Shown here piece after piece: positions 1 through 12,989 of a stretch of DNA of 64,000 nucleotides. The stretch lies in the NCBI RefSeq assembly GCF_020882245.1, contig NC_083598.1, positions 16,113,178 through 16,177,177 on the forward strand, read 5' to 3'. The position numbers were made by a program, and so were the translations under genes. Under the pieces are notes generated by a model. That model saw only the letters and a list, made by a program, of their open reading frames with translations, did not search any database and was not told where the DNA came from. The DNA is from Rhopalosiphum padi (taxonomy: Eukaryota; Arthropoda; Insecta; Hemiptera; Aphididae). How positions within the stretch are numbered: position 1 is the stretch's first letter; each line of letters opens with the position of its first letter.

Positions 1-2160
1 TAAGTAAAATAATTAAAACTACTATCAACGTTGATAAGATAAGTGATTTTGGAGTTATTGGATATAAATTAGTTTTAATTTTATTATCACGTACCTATCA
101 ATATAATAGTTTGTACTAAAAACAATCATAATAATACTGATTGTAATATGAAATTAATGACGCTTCCAATAAAATGTATTTATATAAGTAATTGTTAAAT
201 TGTTTTCTTTTCACACTTTAAATCATCTAATTTAACGATAACACTCAAAAGAATACGAAATCTCCAACAAAACTTAACTGCCAATGATTATTTCAACGAC
301 TGCGTAGTATTACCTAGTATACGTTCTAACAATTTCTATTTTATGCTGTAGTCTATTTACACCTTGCATATATATTCACGCTGAAGTGCCTTACCTAACA
401 TAAAGTGATCGATGTCTGTACGTGTAATTGTCTACCGAAATAATATATTAATAAATAATTTTAAGTTAACATAAAAACAATTGTTTACTGCAGGTGTTCT
501 AACTATAATTGTTACTATAAAATTCACGTAATAATAATATATATATTGTGTAGCACTGAATTTCGTTCTGTTGAGGTCTATATCATACTTTAAACATGGC
601 CTATTGATCGATCAATCACAATCAGCGACCATTAGATACACTATTATACGGATAATTTTTGATTTCCTGTAAAAAAAAAAATAATATTTCTCACCCGTCA
701 TCGATGAAGTGTGTGTATACACCCATACACTTGGACAAATGTCTCACGTGCGTTTATATATATAATATACTGTGTCCGGATAGAAATCACCGGATCGTGT
801 CAGAAATCGTTTTCTGCGCCATAAAGCACACAGTTATACGGCGCACTTCTACCCTTACCTATATAATTTATATATATATATATATATAAGTATAAATGTC
901 TTTTGCTCCGTGCAATAAATCGAGATAAATGTATATAAACTTATTTGAGTGTCTAGGCGACCCCCTGGACTTGCCGACAATTAGCAGTTTTTGTGAAAAA
1001 TATCGAAAATACGTTTTAAAACCCTCGCAGATGTAATTCTTTCCCCTCGATGGTATACAACTCTAGCGCTAGCGTATAGAAATTTTTTACATCATTAATC
1101 ACTTTGTGTAGACCTATATAGAGCTTTAATGATACGCTGCGTTTAAGCTCCCCTTCCCTCAAATCGTTTGTCATCCGAGTTCATTTAACCATGGAATTTG
1201 CTTTTTCCCCTGTATTTAGGCCAATAATAATAATATTAATAAAATCCTTCAATTTGGACCTCACAATTAATTAGAAATGATCCGTTTTATTGATTTTTTT
1301 ATATTTTTTTTATTTAAGACAATCTTACTTTCGTTTTAAGTATTTATGAGTATTTCAATTCAGTTTACTTCATTTACCTTAAGTTTACTTTATTTACTGC
1401 TCATATTTTACAAATTACAATCTAGAAAAAGTCTTATGATTTTAAATTTTTCTAAGTATTTTTAAAGGTTTTTTGTGTAAATAAATGTATGTAAATAAAT
1501 ATGAATTTCATCTTTTTTTTAAAATCTATTTATATATGTTATATTTATATTCTTTATATTGTAAGATTCATTACAATAATATTTTTTTAATTTTTTAATT
1601 TAAATTAAAAAAAAACATAACAATTGTTTTTAATATTGATTTTTGAAATAATTGAGTTTCATTCATGTATGTTATTTATAAATATTAAAAAAAAAAAATC
1701 ATAGACTCAATATTTGATCTCATTTTTGAAGTTTTTTATACTCGCTGTGTCGAATATTAGTGTTTTCATTTAAAAATAAATTAGCGGATAACTAACTATT
1801 TGATTGTTAAAGATATTCGTTTTTAGATTCGCTCTTAATTTATTAACAAATATAATAACACAAGTGATTCATTTAAAACATATGCGTTTATGGAATTAAA
1901 ATTCTTTCGAAGAATTTTTGGTTTCAAAATTGTTTTAAGTAAATCTCCAATAATACCCTTTGCTGGTGATTAAGAATATTAGTGAAATATAGTTTTGGAT
2001 CTCATGACTGTTTACAGTGTCAACGTGTCCTAAACCGATATTATTTGATTAAGTATAATATTCATCGTGATAATTAATTTATGAGTGTATATAATAAATG
2101 TTCTCTTAAATTTAAATCTAAATGATGCTCCTATTAAATATTCCTTCACATCGTTCTATT
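1..2160. other. A+T-rich non-coding stretch
   Basis: No supportable gene. The DNA is strongly A+T-rich with frequent stops in all frames, short A and T runs and small TAA/ATA repeats. The only open frame near 659-889 runs into a TA microsatellite and has no recognisable domain. It looks like intronic or intergenic insect DNA. Confidence 0.75.
869..888. repeat. (TA)10 microsatellite
   Basis: Uninterrupted TA dinucleotide repeat read directly from the sequence. It is self-complementary and sits in A+T-rich non-coding DNA. Confidence 0.95.
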
Positions 2161-2164
2161 GCAG

Positions 2165-2500
2165 TGCTTTATTGTGGGGTTAAGATTAGTTATGTATAGT
2201 AACTGTTATCTCTCCATTCCAAAAGGATAGATTATAGTGGCTTTAGTGACAATATTTGTTGGAAACCGTCATTCCTATGGTGGTGTGGAGGACTCCCACG
2301 GGTCAACGGTAATGGTGGCTGTGTCGACTGTGGCCGTACTCTCGAATACCCCTAAATTCGTCTCCCAAGAGTCAGTTCCAAATATGCGCACTGCAGTTAC
2401 ATTCAAACCACTACCCCAAACCTTATGTAATTATTCGAATCCGGGTCATCGAGTCGACGTTTATCGTCTAATGGGCCGTGAACAAGTTAAAATGCATTAA
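2165..2500 (+). pseudogene. Decayed open frame with gag-like zinc-knuckle resemblance
   Basis: An open frame without an ATG start runs 2237-2500 (87 codons, first codon GTG) in a patch visibly richer in G+C than its flanks. The same frame is open back to a pyrimidine-rich acceptor-like site ending TTCTATTGCAG at 2164, apart from one TAG at 2228-2230. Near its C-terminus it reads LCNYSNPGHRVDVYRLMGRE, which resembles the CCHC zinc knuckle of retroelement Gag proteins. The second Cys position is Ser, the last Cys is missing and the spacing before His is one residue short, so it could not bind zinc as it stands. No protease or reverse transcriptase frame follows. It may be a short relic of a retroelement, or chance. 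Confidence 0.2.
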
Positions 2501-2539
2501 CTCCGCTCCGATGTGTAGGTAAAGCCTTCTCTCGTGTTC

Positions 2540-3655
2540 TCTCTACGTCGGTTGGTCTCTTTGAATAATCGAGCACCCTTTGAATAATCCATAGATCAAT
2601 ACTTCGTGCTTCCTCCGTTCGTATAAATAAAAACTTTACAGGCGTGCACTGTTAAAATATATAGTTTTGGAGTGTACCTACATTACGCCGTGTCTTTTGT
2701 ATAGTTGTTGTATACCACGCGGGCGCCCGGCTCCAGGGTGATAGCCAAGTTGGGTGTTTACACATAATAATAATATGCACACGGCCGTTGAACAGGTCAC
2801 AGGGGTGTGTTTTATTTATGCGACATGAGGCTTTCCGAAACTTTTTTGAAGTTTTTCCGTCGCCGGTTTTCGGCGTATAGAGAAACTTTACTCTTGCACG
2901 CCAAAACCACCACCCATTGTAATCCGCATTTGAAAAAAAAAAGAATGACTTGGACCGTAAAAATTTAAGAGGGTGTTCTGAAGAATTTAGCGTACGTCAT
3001 GCGAAATCAACATATATATGCGTACTTTTATTAATATTGTGATTTTTAATGCTCTTATAATAAACCTTAACATGTATATATAATTGTGCAGATGCATATT
3101 TGGTGTATGAATAAATTGTAGACATAATTTATTTAATAACAATTTAACTAAAATATTCACTTTGTAATTGTGTATGCAATAACATATGAGAGTAAATACA
3201 TATCATTTAAGGTAGTTTACAAATGACAGGTACTTTTGTGCCATTAAATTAATAGTGCTATGTTTAAGTTAACTTTTTATTCTATTTAAGATTTACATAA
3301 GTGTTTGGCTGATATATATAATATAACATTGAGTTGATGACAGACAGACGTGATAAACCAAGTCAAAACGTGTATCGTATGAAAATCTCTTCAATCTATA
3401 AATACATTTGATTTTACTGCGCGTTGTACAGTGTCTTGGATCATCACTATATGGACTGAGTATATTTTTATGATTTATGTATGTGTTAAAAATATAAGTA
3501 AGAGATAACGATGAGATTTTATAAGTGTTGTGAATGTTAATATAAATTATTGTTATATGATTTATAAAAACTTTCCTTTCTTAACGTTGAAGTGTTTTTA
3601 AATATATAAAATTATGTGCTGGTCGATGTGATGTCATATTGTTTTATGGTTTTTG
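2540..3655. other. Non-coding stretch with a small G+C-richer patch
   Basis: Positions 2690-2960 are G+C-richer (for example GCGGGCGCCCGGC near 2718) but hold no long open frame. A 12-bp word CTTTGAATAATC occurs twice about 20 bp apart at 2558-2590. The remainder is A+T-rich with nothing recognisable. Confidence 0.6.
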
Positions 3656-4091
3656 TTAAGAGGGCGTTATACCCGCAGTGTTGTTTCTGTCTTAGTGTCT
3701 TATTGGCGTAGGTACATCAGAGCATATTTGCGTTCAGCAGAACACACTTTGTGATGTTAGCTTTAATATTAGGGTAAATTTACCTATTATCAAATTTAAA
3801 AAGTAAGAATATTATCTAGACTGCAATACGATTTTATTGATATTATCGTTTTAAAGTGAGTTATAGCTATGTAAAACATTACAACTTTAAAATGTTCATA
3901 ACTCACTTTAAAATGGTAATATCAATAAAAGCATATTGTCTAGATAATATTCTTACTTTTAAATTTGATGAAAGGTACATTTACTCTAATATTAAAGCTA
4001 GCATCACAAAATGTGTTCTGCTGAACGCAAATTCGGTATAATATACGTTAGTAAGACAGAGACAACACATGCGGGAATAACGTCCTCTTAA
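3656..4091. mobile_element. Foldback MITE-like element bounded by TTAA
   Basis: The left arm (3656-3864) and right arm (3898-4091) are reverse complements of each other over nearly their whole length, with mismatches and small gaps, around a spacer of about 33 bp. The outer ends match as TTAAGAGGGCGTTAT and its inverse ATAACGTCCTCTTAA. TTAA at 3656-3659 and 4088-4091 forms the outermost bases, as expected if TTAA was the duplicated target. Internal landmarks shared by the arms include GCGTTCAGCAGAACACA and AAGAATATTATCTAGAC. There is no coding capacity, so any mobility would depend on a transposase in trans. TTAA targeting is typical of piggyBac-type elements, but the superfamily is an inference and these termini are not the classical piggyBac CCC start. 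Confidence 0.85.
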
Positions 4092-5640
4092 ACTTGAAAA
4101 TAATAATAATCAATGTTTTAATTTGATTTTAATTGATCTATATTATATTTCATACAGTGAAGTTAAACATATTTTTTGTTCATATATAATAATACTTTTG
4201 CTTTAATATTATTTATTATTATTTTGTGGTTGTATGATTCGATCACATGGTTTTTTTTATTAAACAAATATTTGTTGTTGTATAATCAAAAATAAAAAAA
4301 ATGTTTAATTTAAAATTGTAAATAGTATATAGGTCATGCAAAAAAATCGTATAGAATACAAAACAAATGTGAAATTTCCAAATATATATTTAAAAACGCC
4401 AACATTTATACTAAAAATCGTTGTTGACACGACTATCAGTCTATCTCAATGTTATGTGTATAAATTATCCATGATTATCATTGTAGTTATAAATCAAAAA
4501 GTACAACTTTTTTTTTTTTAATGACATATGCTAGACGTAAAATATTGTTATTTTACGGGCTGAATCGAATATCCTACGATTGTGGTTGCGGTTTCCGTCG
4601 TAAACACATTTCATGACGTTACACAGATAATATATTTGATTGAAATATAACTTCTTCTGCAGTATCTACATCTAGATTTATATCCAATTTCAGCTGAATC
4701 AGTATCTATTTGATTTTGTATTTTATTTTCTACTTTTGCGTATTTTATTAATATTTAAAAAAAATAATAATGTCTTAATTTTTCTCAATAGAATAGTTTA
4801 ATTTTGTTTTATTAAACAATAACTTGTGCATATTTTTTTTTGTGGGTTTTAATAGTTTGTAAAAATTGGATCGGTCAAATCGGTTGCAATATTTTACTTT
4901 GAACTGCAGATTAAAGGTCGGCGTTTTGTATTTCAAAATTACTGTGTAATCTTGTGTTTTTATTATTTATATAATTTATTTATTTTTAGCAACAGGTAGT
5001 ATCGCTTTCAAAATAATTTATTTCCTTTGCTTTAAACTGTTTGTTGTAACTGGAGTGTAACAACCTTAAGATGTTATATTTTTGTTTGATTGATTAACTT
5101 TTTATAATACATATATTTATCTAATATAATATAAATAAATTGTAAGAAAAAAAATTATCAAGTTTTATACTAATCAGAATTATATTGATGTTCCGAGTTT
5201 GAGATAAATTTAATTTTGTTAGTCTAAATTCGTATCGTTTTAAATAGAGAAGTTGTACCTTGTATTTGTTGTCTAATCAATGTATAATGAATCACTAATT
5301 AATTCTTATTTATATGTACGAGGAACACATTGTGTAATTTGCGTTTGCAACTTAGTACATTAAGAAACCGTTAACCGCTTAAACCACTATTATAGTTTGA
5401 TATATATTATATCTGTTTTTTCCCTTCACGACTTTTGTTTCTATTGTAAATTAGATGGTTCTATAGATCCCTTGTCATTTCAAATAGTCAAACATCCATT
5501 CAATAACAAGTCTGACCGCAACAATAATAACTAGTATTAGGTTTGTTCGCAGGAATATACAAAGAAAAAAAATGCGTCGAAATCGGTCCCTTGAGAGATG
5601 ATGTACTACGAGGGTCCAAAGTTTTATTTGTCGGTGGTCA
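4092..5640. other. A+T-rich non-coding stretch
   Basis: No gene or recognisable repeat. Short A/T runs and scattered stops in every frame. A minus-strand frame at 5475-5735 has no domain signature. Confidence 0.7.
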
Positions 5641-5808
5641 CGAATATTTTTGCGCCGCGATAATGACAGTTTTCGCTGTGTACTGACGAGAAATGTTTTT
5701 ACCTGCTGCAGTGGTGTCGTTACGATAGTATACAAACAAACTTCGATGTGCAGTTACATTCGATTGAATTTCTATAACGCCCCTTCTATTCTACGTATAC
5801 CTGTATAT

Positions 5809-5886
5809 ACACACACACATACATACATACATACATACATACATACATACATACTTACATACATACATACATACATATATACACAC
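5809..5886. repeat. (ACAT)n microsatellite with AC and AT edges
   Basis: Tetranucleotide ACAT/CATA repeat with a single interruption (CTTACAT near 5854), flanked by short (AC)n at both ends. It creates an artificial frame rich in His, Thr, Tyr and Ile on the plus strand, which is not a gene. Confidence 0.95.
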
Positions 5887-8480
5887 GGATCAGAAAGTTT
5901 TGTGGACTCAAGTTTCCACCTTTCCCCTTATCTAGCTATTGTATTCCATTAGTAATTATATACCGAGGTATGGTGGCGTGCTACATTATAGAGTAAACAA
6001 AGCAAACCCCTCTCGCCCGTTACATTAGACAACGAATTTCAGCGATCCTTCCGTCCGCCCTTCCAAACAAGTTCTATAGACAATCAATTTTTTTCCGACA
6101 TTAAAACAGGCACATTATTATCATTGAACCTTTCCTGTTGTGTAGATATGCATATTTAATTATTTACGTAGTATTAACTATGTTCGCGCACCGAGTCATA
6201 TCGAAAAACCCTATAAAAAACCGCTCAACAGTTATTGTAATGTGACGAGTTTCAGTGTATGACATTTTTTTTCGAAGTTTATCGTTTGCAATTATTGTTA
6301 TTGTTGTTTTATTGTAGTTTAGTTTTGTTTCCGTGCAAATACCGTCGTACTGTGTTGGTTATAATTAATTATATTGCCGCGTTAATATATTATGAAGGAA
6401 TAAATAGGATAGATTTAAAAGTACGACGTATGGGTGCATGTTAATTGCAAAAACTTTCACAACCGAAACTTATTTTTTAATTCTCGTCGGTGTTCACATG
6501 TTAGTTACACAATATGATCCATTATATATAACGCGTGGCCCATGGTTATATGTTCATATAGTATAATACATTATTTTTGGGTATAATGTATGTCTTAATA
6601 TATTGTTCGTTGGGAGCTTTTCGGGTAAGTGAATCGGCCAAGTTTGTGAATAATTGAATGTAATTCGGTAGGTCATTTAAAGGGTTCACAATGGGGATTG
6701 TCTCTGGAAAGTTCATCGTCGAACACAAAACTAATTGCGACCGTTATACGGAGTGATGTAACACATGGGATCTATGTATAATACGGCAGTATGTATTTTA
6801 TATTTAACTAAAAAATCGGCGTCACCTATTAGTCGATTAAACACTTGATTTTAAATTCAGTATTGGACTTTTGAAATGTGGATATATTGACTAAATTTAA
6901 TTCTTTAATGTGAGTTGTGTTAGCTTAAGTGATATATATATATATATATATATTAGATACAATAAAATATTTAAATATGAGATAAGTATACTAAAAACAT
7001 GTATTGTCTTTCAAATAGTATTATTATTATAATAATATGATTTATTTAACTTCTCGATTGGATAATCTAAATAATTAAATTAAAATCATTTTTAATTGTT
7101 TTCATGCATTTTTGTGAATGATCTAGATTAATTACAATAATTATTTTTTCGCTATTCCATTGTATCATCGTGTAACAATGCGAAATGGTAGATTAACGCA
7201 ACTAACGATTCTACTGCTAATTCCTAAATTAGTATCTGACAAGTTATGCTGCATAAATTTAATAATTTATATTTTTATTTTTTTTAAGAATCAGATAGGA
7301 TTAATTTGCATATCCTCACAATTATAGTCCATAAATAGTAAAAATTGAAAACGATAATATTTGTCGTCTACGTATAATTATAAAAGTTTTTTTTTATAAT
7401 ATTATTAATTAAATTATTATAATTACGTGTCTAATGTTAAATATTATATCTAATGAGCGTCACAGAAAATATAAATTAATAATGTATTCTCGTACTTTCC
7501 TAATGAGTATCGAACTGTGAGACAATCACATAATATGATAAACATCTGGATATTTCTTGTGGGAAACTCATATGTTTGTTGTCAAAAAAAAAAGGTTTAT
7601 TCAGTTTTTTAATTTATATTACATCTGAAATTCAATAAATCATATTTACGTATAAATTTATGAAATAACTAAAAGTCAAGATAATATAAATGTATTTATT
7701 TTATTTGAATACGATTTGGGTGTTGTTATATTATTATATTGTACTGTATGCATTCTATTGTTTTACTTTTAAAAATATTGTAATATGAACAAATTCTTTG
7801 CTTTTAGTATTTCGGAGTGGGTCATTCTTATCAATTATATATATATGTTTAAAATTGTTTACATTATTACTTATTATAGCAACTTTCTTATAAATTTAAC
7901 TTTAATGGCACTAAGTTACCACGGTAAATTTTGTATAAAAATGATCATTTTACTTTCGGTTGAATAAAAACTAAATGATATATATTTAGAAAATTATAAG
8001 TAAGGTATACGGCAATGAAATCCGGTTTCCAAACGTTTACGTGATATATTCGTTGGTGTGCCTACCATTTATCGTGTTTTTCACATATCTGTAATTTTGT
8101 CACGCGTTTATGCGTTAATATATAGGTATAATCGACTGTAAAGCGATTTGTAGTGCTGTTCGGTTTTTTTCCTATTACTGAGAAATTTAATAGAATTTGC
8201 TAACTATTTGTTAAACAAAGCACACACATACTGCTAATACCCAACCCAATGATCCTTACAGTTCAACCTTATTTCAGTGACCATAATGACTTATATGACG
8301 AACAAGTTATCGAACTTTTTTTCGTTCAAAAGTTTATTTTTAAGTGTTACTACAAACACTTTTCATCGTAAATCCATCAAAACTTTTCGAAACACAGCAG
8401 CTAGTTCATAAATTACTTTTTTCTTTAAGCCATTCTATATTTTTAATGAAATATATGTATCGTGTTTTACCAATGCCATA
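5887..8480. other. A+T-rich non-coding stretch
   Basis: No gene found. A CTATAAAAAA motif occurs at 6211-6220, but neither a well-placed initiator nor a long frame follows. A frame at 6259-6444 is short and without homology that I recognise. The rest is A+T-rich. Confidence 0.65.
6932..6953. repeat. (AT)11 microsatellite
   Basis: Uninterrupted AT dinucleotide repeat read directly from the sequence. Confidence 0.95.
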
Positions 8481-8483
8481 CAG

Positions 8484-8700
8484 GGTGGTTTACTAAACAA
8501 CTTAAATCTAATTTTTTCTTTTACTTATGTATTTCTTTGAATTCAAATTTATGACATTTTTAAGTTTACTTAAGGATCATATTTTTGTATACTATTAACT
8601 TATTTTTTTATTACTTAAGGACTGTTTTATGGTGATTTTCATTCAAATTTCAACTTAAATTCAAATAATATATATTTAAAAAAAAATAATTTTAAAAATT
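8484..8700 (+). mobile_element. Possible degraded element beginning ACAGGGTGGTT
   Basis: ACAGGGTGGTTTACTAAAC at about 8484 resembles, in forward orientation, the TACAAGGTGAT-like ends seen inverted at 25013-25025, 42069-42084 and 57411-57421. About 200 bp of A+T-rich DNA follows with an internal repeat of TTACTTAAGGA (near 8567 and 8611). No opposite terminus was identified, so it may be a solo end or chance. Confidence 0.25.
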
Positions 8701-10070
8701 TACAAGAAAAAATGGTATTATACAATTTAAGTATTTTAAAATATAGTATAGTGTATAGGTGAAACTAATTAGATATCTGTATTTAAGAAACCAAAATCAA
8801 AATTTGAATAAATACATGATTAAATTAAACAAGCGGAGATGAGTATCTAAGTAAATCAGCATAATATATTATAATATCGTATTTTTAGTTTTTAATTTTC
8901 AATAAAATTGTTTTCCGCAATTATTATAATATCATGGTTGTATATATTATAAAATGAAGTTTAATTCTCTAAATACTTAAATCAGTTGTAACTTGTAAAA
9001 GTGAATAATTACAATTTATAGAACCTGTATAATTAAAATTAAACAATTTGACAATAACTGTAACAGTAATTTTTTCAAATGTCAATACAAGAATTAATAC
9101 TGCTTGTACCTACTATTAATTGCGAGGCTAATTTTTTTTATTCAACATCGTGTTTGAAAAGATAACTTGATAATTGTGTGCATGTTTTTTTAAAATAATT
9201 ATGATAAATGGCATATCATTATATAATAATGGTCATATAATTCATAAAATTTGAATAGAATAATAATACAAGAAAGAATATTTCGTGTATTTATATATAA
9301 ATTTATAATATACATATATTATAAACTTCAATAATATGCATTAGTACCTACTATATATTTTATTACTCAAAAAATATGATTTAAAAATGTTATAGACAAT
9401 ATTCTGAAAGGATAATAGGTACAATATCTCCTGTGACGTATAATTTTAATAAAAATTACCGGTTTCGATAACTGCAGTTATGAGGCATGACGTTTTGTAA
9501 TAAAGACCAATGATCTGATCTATAGGAATCGCATTGTTAAGTCAGGTGTAAAATACATTGACACGTTTTTATTTATGGACTATAAGTAGTAACTTAATCT
9601 AATCGAGTGGAAAATTAGCAAAATATATATTTTATTGAAGCAACAAATGTGATGTCAATTTTACTTAATTTACCCAAATCATATTATACATTTTCTACAC
9701 CTGTTTTTGTTTTTATTTTTAATCACTATTATTCTCGCGTTGAGTAATTTCCAGTTTATCAATAGCTTAGTTTATCAATAATGCTTCGAAAGTTTGTTAA
9801 AAATAAATAAATACATTTTGAAAAATGTTTATTAACTTCTTTTTGTTTCAAAAGCCTGTACTCTGATTGCGAGCATTGCATATAATCTCGCCCTTATCTT
9901 TTGGTACCACGATAATAATGTTTTGGAAATGTTTGGAAAAGTGAAGTTCTAAGAACACCCCAAGTTTACCATCAGCAATTAGGATAAAATCAAAAAGTTT
10001 TTTATAAATATTTTTTGATGAATTACTGAACGTGGTGTTTATAGAAGGGCGACGAAGTTGGGGTAGTGGA
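8700..10070. other. A+T-rich non-coding stretch
   Basis: No supportable gene, RNA gene or repeat. Poly-A/T runs and frequent stops in all frames. Confidence 0.7.
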
Positions 10071-10077
10071 TACGAAA

Positions 10078-10485
10078 CTAAAATAAAATAACTGATCGAT
10101 TGGTTGACAGCGTATTAAATGTATTTTTTGCACCCTCTGTTGAAAGCGTGAGTACTATATAAGGAAGGGTATGTCTCGTACACGAGTCTGGTATGGGGAT
10201 TTTCCGTTTCGCCCGATAGCCTTTTAAAAATTCTGTCAGAACCCATCCACTTGTTTGCTCTTGACGACCAATGAAGGAGGATAGAGAGAGGATGACGTTT
10301 ACTTCGTGGGTTTCCGTCCGCTTGAATTTTTGTCCTTTCAACTGGAAGTCGTTTATCTTGCCAAACGTCCAGAACAATCGACACCGCGTTGTGATTGTTA
10401 TTACTGCTATCGCTCTTTTGCCAAATATCACAGTTTTTGTTAAGCTTGTTAACACTTTATAATATACCGAGTGATTTATTTTCAT
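10078..10485 (-). CDS. Unassigned 135-codon open frame, probably chance
   Basis: Reads from a genuine ATG (MKINHSVYYKVL...) to a stop in a G+C-richer patch. A second minus-strand frame of 89 codons overlaps it at 10115-10384 and a plus-strand frame of 63 codons lies opposite. No signal peptide, membrane span or motif is recognisable, and three overlapping open frames in one patch suggest a compositional effect. No acceptor or donor sites clearly frame an exon. Confidence 0.08.
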   Translation of the reverse strand: MKINHSVYYKVLTSLTKTVIFGKRAIAVITITTRCRLFWTFGKINDFQLKGQKFKRTETHEVNVILSLSSFIGRQEQTSGWVLTEFLKGYRAKRKIPIPDSCTRHTLPYIVLTLSTEGAKNTFNTLSTNRSVILF

Positions 10486-10489
10486 AATT

Positions 10490-12930
10490 GTTTTAAAGTA
10501 TAGTTTAGGTGATATCGATAATTAATAACATTTTATGACTGGGCGACTAGTAGTATAAATAAAGACACGATGAAATCGAAATAATAAAATAATCATAATA
10601 TAAATGATGAATTATTTTATGAATAAATAAATAAATAAATAATTAACCATAGATTTTTAGTAAAACTTATTAGATTCACTTTTATCAGAATGAAATATTC
10701 GGAACACTCATCATTGGTCTGTAATTAAAACGAGTAATCTGAATTATTTATAATTACATTTTTATGATTTATGATTGATTTTGCTTAATAATTTTCCATT
10801 TTCCGCGATTTTATTCGATGTTGATTTACTTTTATTATTAATTAGCATAATACATATATCGAGCATATTATGTTTAAAACAAATTCTCTGTGAATAGGGT
10901 AATAGGGTATCAAAAACTCAAATGTTTTTAACATGGTAAAAATTAATTTGTGTTTTTGGTTTTAATTATTCAATTTAAATTATGACGCCAACGATGCACA
11001 CTCACAAATTGTATTTGAGAGGATTCGGACATGAAGCCAATCTGTTAGTACCGAAGTCAAACAAATGCCGTATATTTTAAATGAACCATATTATTTGTAT
11101 AATGCGTACGTCGGGTTAAAATAATGTCCGAAAAAACTTTACCGTATTTTATTATATGCACAGTCTTAACGAATGTTACACAAACCATATAAATCATCGT
11201 CAGTGTGATTAAGTAAGTCGGTGTTTGTATTTTTTTTTCTGGTTTTGTGTGCCAGTGTGGCACGTATTATATATACTACATTCGTTCAAAAAAATTATTC
11301 ATTCCCCTTTTTTCGTTGTATCTATAACAAGTGTACTCTGGTTATTCCATCCCACTTAATCATAATATTATGCTCACCATACATTATATTATAGGGCGGC
11401 GAATTCAAAACGTAGCTTAAAAATGTAATAGAACACACTTAATTCAATTGTTATGTGAATCCAAACGGTAACCCGTACCCTACTCTACCACATCGTTCCA
11501 AAAAGGTCATTATTCCCTTTTGGGTTTCTGAGAGAGCATTGCGTCTATATATATATAGAATAGTGCATGCATGCTTTTTTTCTAATAAACTTTATTCCTA
11601 CCATGTAACGTTTTAATCCACTTCGCAAATTAACGGTGCGTGAGAGTTTAGTAATCATATAAATATTAACGATTGTGTGTATTTTTGTTTTTCAGGTAAT
11701 ATATATTATAATAATAATATGTCTATCGACTATATGATCAATAAAGTAGAAGTTATAATAGTATTAGTGAGTATAACATTTTTTATATTATTATGAGACT
11801 ATTATAGTATATAGACAATCCACCGAACCAAATATTAGTTTAATTATTAAGAAACCGCGCGTTACTATTTTTGTTTTTGTTGACTGTATATATTACTTTT
11901 AATAAACAGGTATATTCTTTATTTTTACTATAAGTTTATTATATTTTTATAACTTATACCTATAGTGTTTCAATACTATTGCAATGTATATACTGATTGA
12001 ATAAAATATGTTTTCATTTAGTTTACATATATATCATCAGATTTACGTCAGTGCTATGATTATTTTTCTTATCAAAGTTTGAGATGTCATTAAATTCGCC
12101 AACAAATTTATGTTTATCGCTATAATATTAATTTTAATTTGTTTTATTCATTATTCTAATTGGCACAATGTTAGTATTACTATAAAGTAATTCTTATTAA
12201 ACCGAAAGTTCTGTGTTTTACTAATTTCCCAGTCGTTGTTTAAATTGCTTTAATTTACCGTTCTAGAAGTGTAGATGTTTATGACGTACACGCGCCCGCG
12301 GTGTTAATAAGATTTAATGTTAACCAGCTCTATTACGGTTGGCTAATTTCTATTAAAATTTATCATACACTACAATAATTCAAAAACTTAGAAAATGCAC
12401 TTCCTACCTGTATAAAAACCGCCGCTTTTTGAACGGACATCATTATAAAAAAAATGTTTATGTAGGCACGGTAGCGTAATACATATAAAATATAAAAATA
12501 TTACTAAATAAATTCATTGACGTTCAAATTGTTTTTTTTATTATTAATAGTATAGTAAAGGTATATCGATATAATAAATAATATTTTAAGGTATGTATCT
12601 AAAATAATTTCGGTAGTTATATCTAACCTTAAATAACATGTGACACGAAATGCATAATTGTTTATGTATAATTTATTAATTATTGCACTCGTAATCTACT
12701 TGGTAAAAAAATTTACAATTTAGATTATATAGCTACGTTAAATTAGTTGGTGAGCTTGTATTTTAAGAAAACCTAGCTATAATTCTTAGAATTGACATTT
12801 TCTCAAGGTCCGCAGTACTCTTCTACTGTATTAATATAGCAGTTGCATAACATACGCAATACTATTATAGTTATATATTATATCGTTTAACGCGTGATTT
12901 ACCCAAAAATGAGATTTTTGAAACAGTGAC
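10490..12930. other. A+T-rich non-coding stretch
   Basis: No gene. Contains an (AAAT)n tract at 10622-10642 and the splice-like site at 11695. The minus-strand frame at 11057-11263 has no recognisable content. Short TA and TAA repeats throughout. Confidence 0.65.
11680..11701 (+). promoter_or_regulatory. Weaker candidate recursive splice site
   Basis: A pyrimidine-rich run ends TATTTTTGTTTTTCAG and is followed immediately by GTAATA, so a 3' splice site and a 5' splice site share one junction (11695/11696). That is the layout of ratchet points in long insect introns. The donor half is not the preferred GTAAGT, so this is weaker than the site at 26974. It assumes a plus-strand transcript, which is unproven. 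Confidence 0.25.
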
Positions 12931-12989
12931 TTTTATGTCGACAATAATTTGAATAGGTTGGTATAAATATATATTATATATTTTTTTTG

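Noticed and set aside
2430..2450. TTCGAATCCGGGTC resembling a tRNA T-arm/B box
   Set aside because: No A box or acceptor stem pairing at the required distance.
5650..5952. Plus-strand frame of 100 codons rich in THTYIHTYIH
   Set aside because: Direct translation of the ACAT microsatellite.
6211..6260. TATA-like CTATAAAAAA with a TTTCAGTGT downstream
   Set aside because: The spacing to the initiator-like word (about 40 bases) is too long, and no frame or 5' exon follows.
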